NCBI GenBank assembly: GCA_937901025.1
Contig: CALCGR010000085.1
Coordinates: 1-9,574, forward strand
DNA length: 9,574 bases
Direction: 5' to 3'
DNA from: an uncultured Bacteroidales bacterium
Lineage (GTDB): Bacteria; Bacteroidota; Bacteroidia; Bacteroidales; Paludibacteraceae
Shown here: positions 6,928-9,574 of the stretch, in pieces
How the letters are laid out: each line of letters starts with the position of its first letter
How positions within the stretch are numbered: position 1 is the stretch's first letter
The notes under the pieces: generated by a model
Told to the model about the DNA's origin: nothing
Seen by the model: the letters and a program-made list of their open reading frames with translations, nothing else
Database searches by the model: none
Position numbers and translations under genes: made by a program

Positions 6928-6973
6928 GACGAGCGGAGAGGACTATTGAGGATTGAGAAAAATGCGAAAAAAT

Positions 6974-6987
6974 GCAAATAAATTTGC
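6974..6987. promoter_or_regulatory. Operator-like inverted repeat over the -33 element
   Basis: GCAAAT (6974-6979) and ATTTGC (6982-6987) are perfect inverted arms separated by AA. The right arm contains the TTTG (6983-6986) read as the -33 promoter element, so a bound protein would compete with or contact sigma factor. The site is A/T-rich and could also be chance. Confidence 0.4.
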
Positions 6988-7014
6988 GTATATCAAAAAA
7001 AAGTCGTATCTTTG
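6983..7014 (+). promoter_or_regulatory. Bacteroidota-type sigma-ABfr promoter
   Basis: TTTG at 6983-6986 and TATCTTTG at 7007-7014 are separated by 20 bp. This matches the Bacteroidota primary-sigma consensus (TTTG, 19-21 bp, TAnnTTTG). Transcription would start around 7019-7022, giving a leader of about 115 nt before the start at 7138. Confidence 0.88.
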
Positions 7015-7019
7015 CACCC

Positions 7020-7137
7020 TCAATTATCGCGCGCGATTTATGTGCATGCGCATACGTATAAAATATTAGGAATATAGCTAGGCAACTAGATATACTTTAA
7101 ATTAACTTTATTTATTAACAAACAAAAATCAATGCTT
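7020..7137 (+). promoter_or_regulatory. Structured 5' leader of the surface-protein gene
   Basis: From the predicted start site to the start codon the leader holds, in order: the palindrome ATCGCGCGCGAT (7026-7037); TATGTGCATGCGCATA (7039-7054), palindromic apart from one T/G position; ATACGTAT (7052-7059); a hairpin CTAG-GCAA-CTAG (7078-7089) with a GNRA-type loop, which can extend through TATA arms at 7073-7076 and 7091-7094 across one G/A mismatch; and A/T-rich sequence up to the start codon. A 9-codon frame, ATG at 7040 to TAG at 7067-7069 (MCMRIRIKY), overlaps the palindromes. No known riboswitch is recognised. A/T-rich sequence before the start, without a Shine-Dalgarno site, is usual for this phylum. 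Confidence 0.55.
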
Positions 7138-9574
7138 ATGAGAAAATTTCTTTCTTTAATCACAGCGTTCGTGCTATGCACATCGTTTGTGAGCGCCAAG
7201 ACCATCTATTGTAAGATGGAGCAAGGTTGGTGGAAGGCGGACAATGCCGCTGTAGGCTGCCACTATTGGGGAACACCCGGTCCCGGTACCGATTGGCCCG
7301 GTGTTCGAATGACCCCTGTAGAGGGCGAGACCGACTTATGGTACATTGATCTTGATGTCGCCAAAGTCCAAAACGTTATTTTTACCCGAGTGAACCCTTC
7401 AGGCAACATTGCCGACTGGGGAGCACAAACGGGAGATTTGACTATCCCGACGGATGGAAAGAACTTGTTTACCATCACGAAGAGTAGTGCATGTTATGAT
7501 GGCTGCAAGTGCGATGGTACGTGGAGCGTTTATGGTGGTGCTGTTGAAAAACCCAAACACGATTACACCATTACTGTTTACTTGCCTGCATTCTGCGACG
7601 ACATCGCTGCTTATGCTGACAGCGCACGCGTAATGGGTGGCTTTGACGATTGGAGCAATGGTATCTGGATGGAGAAGAAAATCGATGAGGACTTCAACGA
7701 TTGTTGGTATGCTGAAATCTATGATGTCGAGGAAGGCACTGAGTTCAAACTTCGTTTCGGTACGGATGCCGACTGGAAGGTTCAAGTTCAACTGAATGGT
7801 GCGAACATGGCTAACGAGGCATTTGGTGAGACCACCGATATCGTTCTTCATTACGATGGCGAAGGTTATGGTTTTGCTGCATGCGCAGCTCCTGCTGCCG
7901 AAGTCGGTGAGCAATTCGAAGACGCCACTTCCGGCTTGAAGTTTGAGGTTACTGCCGTTGGTGCAGCCAACACCGTGAAGGTGATTGCCAATAGCTATAC
8001 CGGCACCTCGTACAATATTCCTGCTACCGTATCGTACAATGATGTTACCTTTGCTGTAACGGAGATTGGAGAGAAGGCTTTCCAGAATTGCTCCGCTTTG
8101 CAATCCGTTACTATCCCTGCATCGGTTACGACGATTGGAAGTCAAGCTTTCGCTGCTTGCTCCGCTTTGACTTCTGTTACTTTCTTGGGCAATGCTTGCC
8201 AAGAGGGTATTGCGGCTACTGCTTTTTATCCTGCGTTCGGTCAAAACCCACTTATTCTCTTGACTTTGCCGGATAACTGGGGAGACAACAGACCCGCAAA
8301 TAATCATACTACTTGGTGCGGACGTCTCTTTGAATACAAAGTTCCTGTCTTGGGTGACCAATTCGTGGATGCCACTTCCGGCTTTAAGTTTGAGGTTACT
8401 GCTGTTGGTGAAGCCAACACCGTGAAGGTGGTTAGTAACAATTATAAGGGTACCTCTTACACCGTTCCTGCTACGGTTAAGCACAGAGAGGTTGACTTTG
8501 CTGTAACCGAGATTGGAGCAGGTGCTTTCCAAGGTTGCAGCTCTTTGCAATCCATCACTATCCCTGCCGGTGTAACGACTATTGGAGCAAATGCTTTCAA
8601 GAATTGCACCAAATTGACTTCGGTTACTTTCTTGGGCAATGCTTGCCAAGAGGGTATTGCGGCTAATGCTTTTACCTATGTCGGTTATACCACTCCTGCT
8701 CTCTTGACTTTGCCTGCCAACTGGACCGGCAGCACACCCGTGGATAATAAGACGGCTTGGTATGGCGGCTACTTCAACTATACTGCTCCTGCTTCCGAAT
8801 ACTACTTGGTAGGTTGGATTAATGGTGCAAACTCCGGTTGCGAAGATGATTATGAAAGCTTCCACGAAGAGTATAAATTTGTGGATGGTAAATTGACCAC
8901 CACCTTTACGGAAACTTCCTATGTATTCGTAAAGACGAGTGATAACAGCCATTGGTACTTGGCAAATGAATATGTGGCTCCTGCTGCAAAAGTAGACGCA
9001 ATCTTGGCAGAAGGTAATACGGAGAAAGTGGGCGTAAATGGCAATGTGGAAGTGACCTTTACACTGACCGAAAACGCAGATGGAACAGTAACTCTGTCTT
9101 ACAAAGAGCCTGTTAAGTACTATGCCAAGAACAACTGGAATGGCGGTGAATGGTCATGGAAAGAGATGACCAAGGTAGAAGACCTCTATGTCTTGGATAG
9201 TGTTATCTTCGGTGGTGGTGAAACTTCTGGTGTTAACATCAACTCGAAAGCAGATGATGCAGACGCTTTGTGGTTTAAGGCGGATAGTAACTTGATTGTA
9301 ATCGATGCTACAGGTGATTATGGTACTCCGCAACCTCCTCGTCCTCAGGGACGCGATACCATTCCCTATGCTCCTAGAAGAGCAGGTGAAACGAATATAT
9401 CTCTGTTAGCAGGGGATACCATCCTGTTGGCCTTCAATGCAGCCGATAGTACTCTGACTGCCTACATCTTAGGTCGTCCTCAACCTGAGTGCGAGCCGGG
9501 TTATGCTATCATGGTTAATGGTGAGCGTCACATGTTGAGTCTGAATGAGGCCCAGAAGGAGTATACGGAATACT
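7138..9574 (+). CDS. Secreted multidomain surface protein with BspA-like leucine-rich repeats (3' end outside window)
   Basis: An open frame of 812 codons reaches the right edge without a stop. A signal peptide (MRKFLSL, hydrophobic core, VSA then KT; cleavage after Ala20) supports the start at 7138; an in-frame ATG two codons earlier (7132) is possible. Visible parts: residues 21-138, a beta domain with DWPGVRMTPVEGETDLWYID and a later VIFTR, resembling starch-binding CBM26-type modules; 142-253, a second beta domain with MGGFDDWSNG and FKLRFG, recalling CBM20/48-like folds; 256-404 and 405-552, two copies of one module, each with two 23-residue LRR_5 repeats (VTEIGEKAFQNCSALQSVTI type); 554-658, a module starting EYYLVGWINGA; 659-781, a module starting VKYYAKNNWNGGEW; and from 788 another opening YAIMVNGERH. 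The sum suggests an exported glycan- or host-binding protein. The C terminus, where a type IX secretion signal or catalytic domain could lie, is not visible. The carbohydrate-binding labels are by resemblance only. Confidence 0.9.
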   Translation, partial: MRKFLSLITAFVLCTSFVSAKTIYCKMEQGWWKADNAAVGCHYWGTPGPGTDWPGVRMTPVEGETDLWYIDLDVAKVQNVIFTRVNPSGNIADWGAQTGDLTIPTDGKNLFTITKSSACYDGCKCDGTWSVYGGAVEKPKHDYTITVYLPAFCDDIAAYADSARVMGGFDDWSNGIWMEKKIDEDFNDCWYAEIYDVEEGTEFKLRFGTDADWKVQVQLNGANMANEAFGETTDIVLHYDGEGYGFAACAAPAAEVGEQFEDATSGLKFEVTAVGAANTVKVIANSYTGTSYNIPATVSYNDVTFAVTEIGEKAFQNCSALQSVTIPASVTTIGSQAFAACSALTSVTFLGNACQEGIAATAFYPAFGQNPLILLTLPDNWGDNRPANNHTTWCGRLFEYKVPVLGDQFVDATSGFKFEVTAVGEANTVKVVSNNYKGTSYTVPATVKHREVDFAVTEIGAGAFQGCSSLQSITIPAGVTTIGANAFKNCTKLTSVTFLGNACQEGIAANAFTYVGYTTPALLTLPANWTGSTPVDNKTAWYGGYFNYTAPASEYYLVGWINGANSGCEDDYESFHEEYKFVDGKLTTTFTETSYVFVKTSDNSHWYLANEYVAPAAKVDAILAEGNTEKVGVNGNVEVTFTLTENADGTVTLSYKEPVKYYAKNNWNGGEWSWKEMTKVEDLYVLDSVIFGGGETSGVNINSKADDADALWFKADSNLIVIDATGDYGTPQPPRPQGRDTIPYAPRRAGETNISLLAGDTILLAFNAADSTLTAYILGRPQPECEPGYAIMVNGERHMLSLNEAQKEYTEY
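7903..8349 (+). repeat. Tandem module copy 1 (447 bp, BspA-like LRR unit)
   Basis: This in-frame unit encodes 149 residues: a lead-in with DATSGLKFEVTAVG, two LRR_5 repeats, TSVTFLGNACQEGIAA, and a Trp-containing end. It is followed directly by a second copy with an offset of 447 bp. Hand alignment gives roughly 95 identical residues of about 148. Confidence 0.9.
8350..8793 (+). repeat. Tandem module copy 2 (444 bp, BspA-like LRR unit)
   Basis: This is the second copy of the preceding module, one codon shorter because of a gap near the end. A 43-bp stretch is identical at 8176-8218 and 8623-8665, and further blocks match around 7924-7983 and 8371-8430. The DNA-level identity points to a fairly recent duplication or to gene conversion. 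Confidence 0.9.

Larger units (their letters stand above)
6627..6982. other. Non-coding intergenic region with palindromes and short repeats
   Basis: No convincing gene lies in these 356 bases. The two possible frames (64 codons plus strand from 6635; 70 codons minus strand to 6585) are low-complexity, Arg/Ser-rich, have no family features, and the minus one runs into the terminator. What is present: GCGCGAA twice at 6627-6641; the 12-bp palindrome CCGATATATCGG at 6693-6704; an imperfect hairpin with GTCA/TGAC arms at 6760-6775; an 11-bp tandem repeat at 6810-6849; a hairpin with CGCCG/CGGCG arms at 6892-6904; and one with GGGGCA/TGCCCC arms at 6910-6927. None is followed by a T run. The region has no TAnnTTTG promoter on the plus strand before 7007. 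It could be a dispersed intergenic repeat or a structured RNA; neither can be settled here. Confidence 0.6.

Noticed and set aside
7399..8952. 517-codon open frame on the minus strand
   Set aside because: It lies antisense to the 812-codon plus-strand frame, which has a promoter, a signal peptide and recognisable LRR_5 repeats. The minus frame has no family features, and its internal repetition mirrors the duplicated module. Its length results from few TTA/CTA/TCA codons in the coding strand.

Overview
The window looks like chromosomal DNA from a Bacteroidales bacterium (phylum Bacteroidota). Three things point there. A Bacteroidota-type promoter (TTTG, 20 bp, TAnnTTTG) lies at 6983-7014. Start codons are preceded by A/T-rich sequence rather than Shine-Dalgarno sites. 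The gene content also fits: a DUF3078 outer-membrane protein, the ZapA/RNase Y/RmuC order, and a BspA-like repeat protein. No family or genus can be named from this stretch alone.

Positions 1-6574 are a dense run of plus-strand genes, most touching or overlapping. In order they are: the last codons of a probable TonB energy transducer; a DJ-1/ThiJ/PfpI-family protein; a DUF3078 putative outer-membrane protein; a short coiled-coil protein in the place of a ZapB-like factor; ZapA; ribonuclease Y; RmuC; a small lipoprotein; a secreted or membrane protein of an unnamed Bacteroidota family; and a second small putative lipoprotein. The junctions are TAATG twice, ATGA once and gaps of 1-2 nt, so several of these genes are probably co-transcribed and translationally coupled. 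The run joins envelope functions, Z-ring assembly, membrane-anchored mRNA decay and DNA maintenance. An intrinsic terminator at 6596-6626 ends it.

Positions 6627-6982 carry no convincing gene. They hold a cluster of short palindromes and hairpins and an 11-bp tandem repeat. A clear promoter follows, then a leader of about 115 nt with an alternating purine-pyrimidine tract, palindromes, a GNRA-loop hairpin and a possible 9-codon upstream ORF.

From 7138 to the right edge runs a long open frame (812 codons visible, no stop) for a secreted multidomain surface protein. It has a signal peptide, two carbohydrate-binding-like beta domains, a tandemly duplicated 149-residue module with BspA-type leucine-rich repeats (LRR_5), and at least three further beta-rich modules. 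Its 3' end lies outside the window. A 517-codon antisense open frame over the same region is judged to be a shadow.

I found no CRISPR array, insertion sequence, tRNA or rRNA, and no evident new defence or mobile system. The least explained material is the 6627-7137 regulatory/intergenic region, the repeat architecture of the surface protein, and the three uncharacterised envelope genes at 5023-6574.
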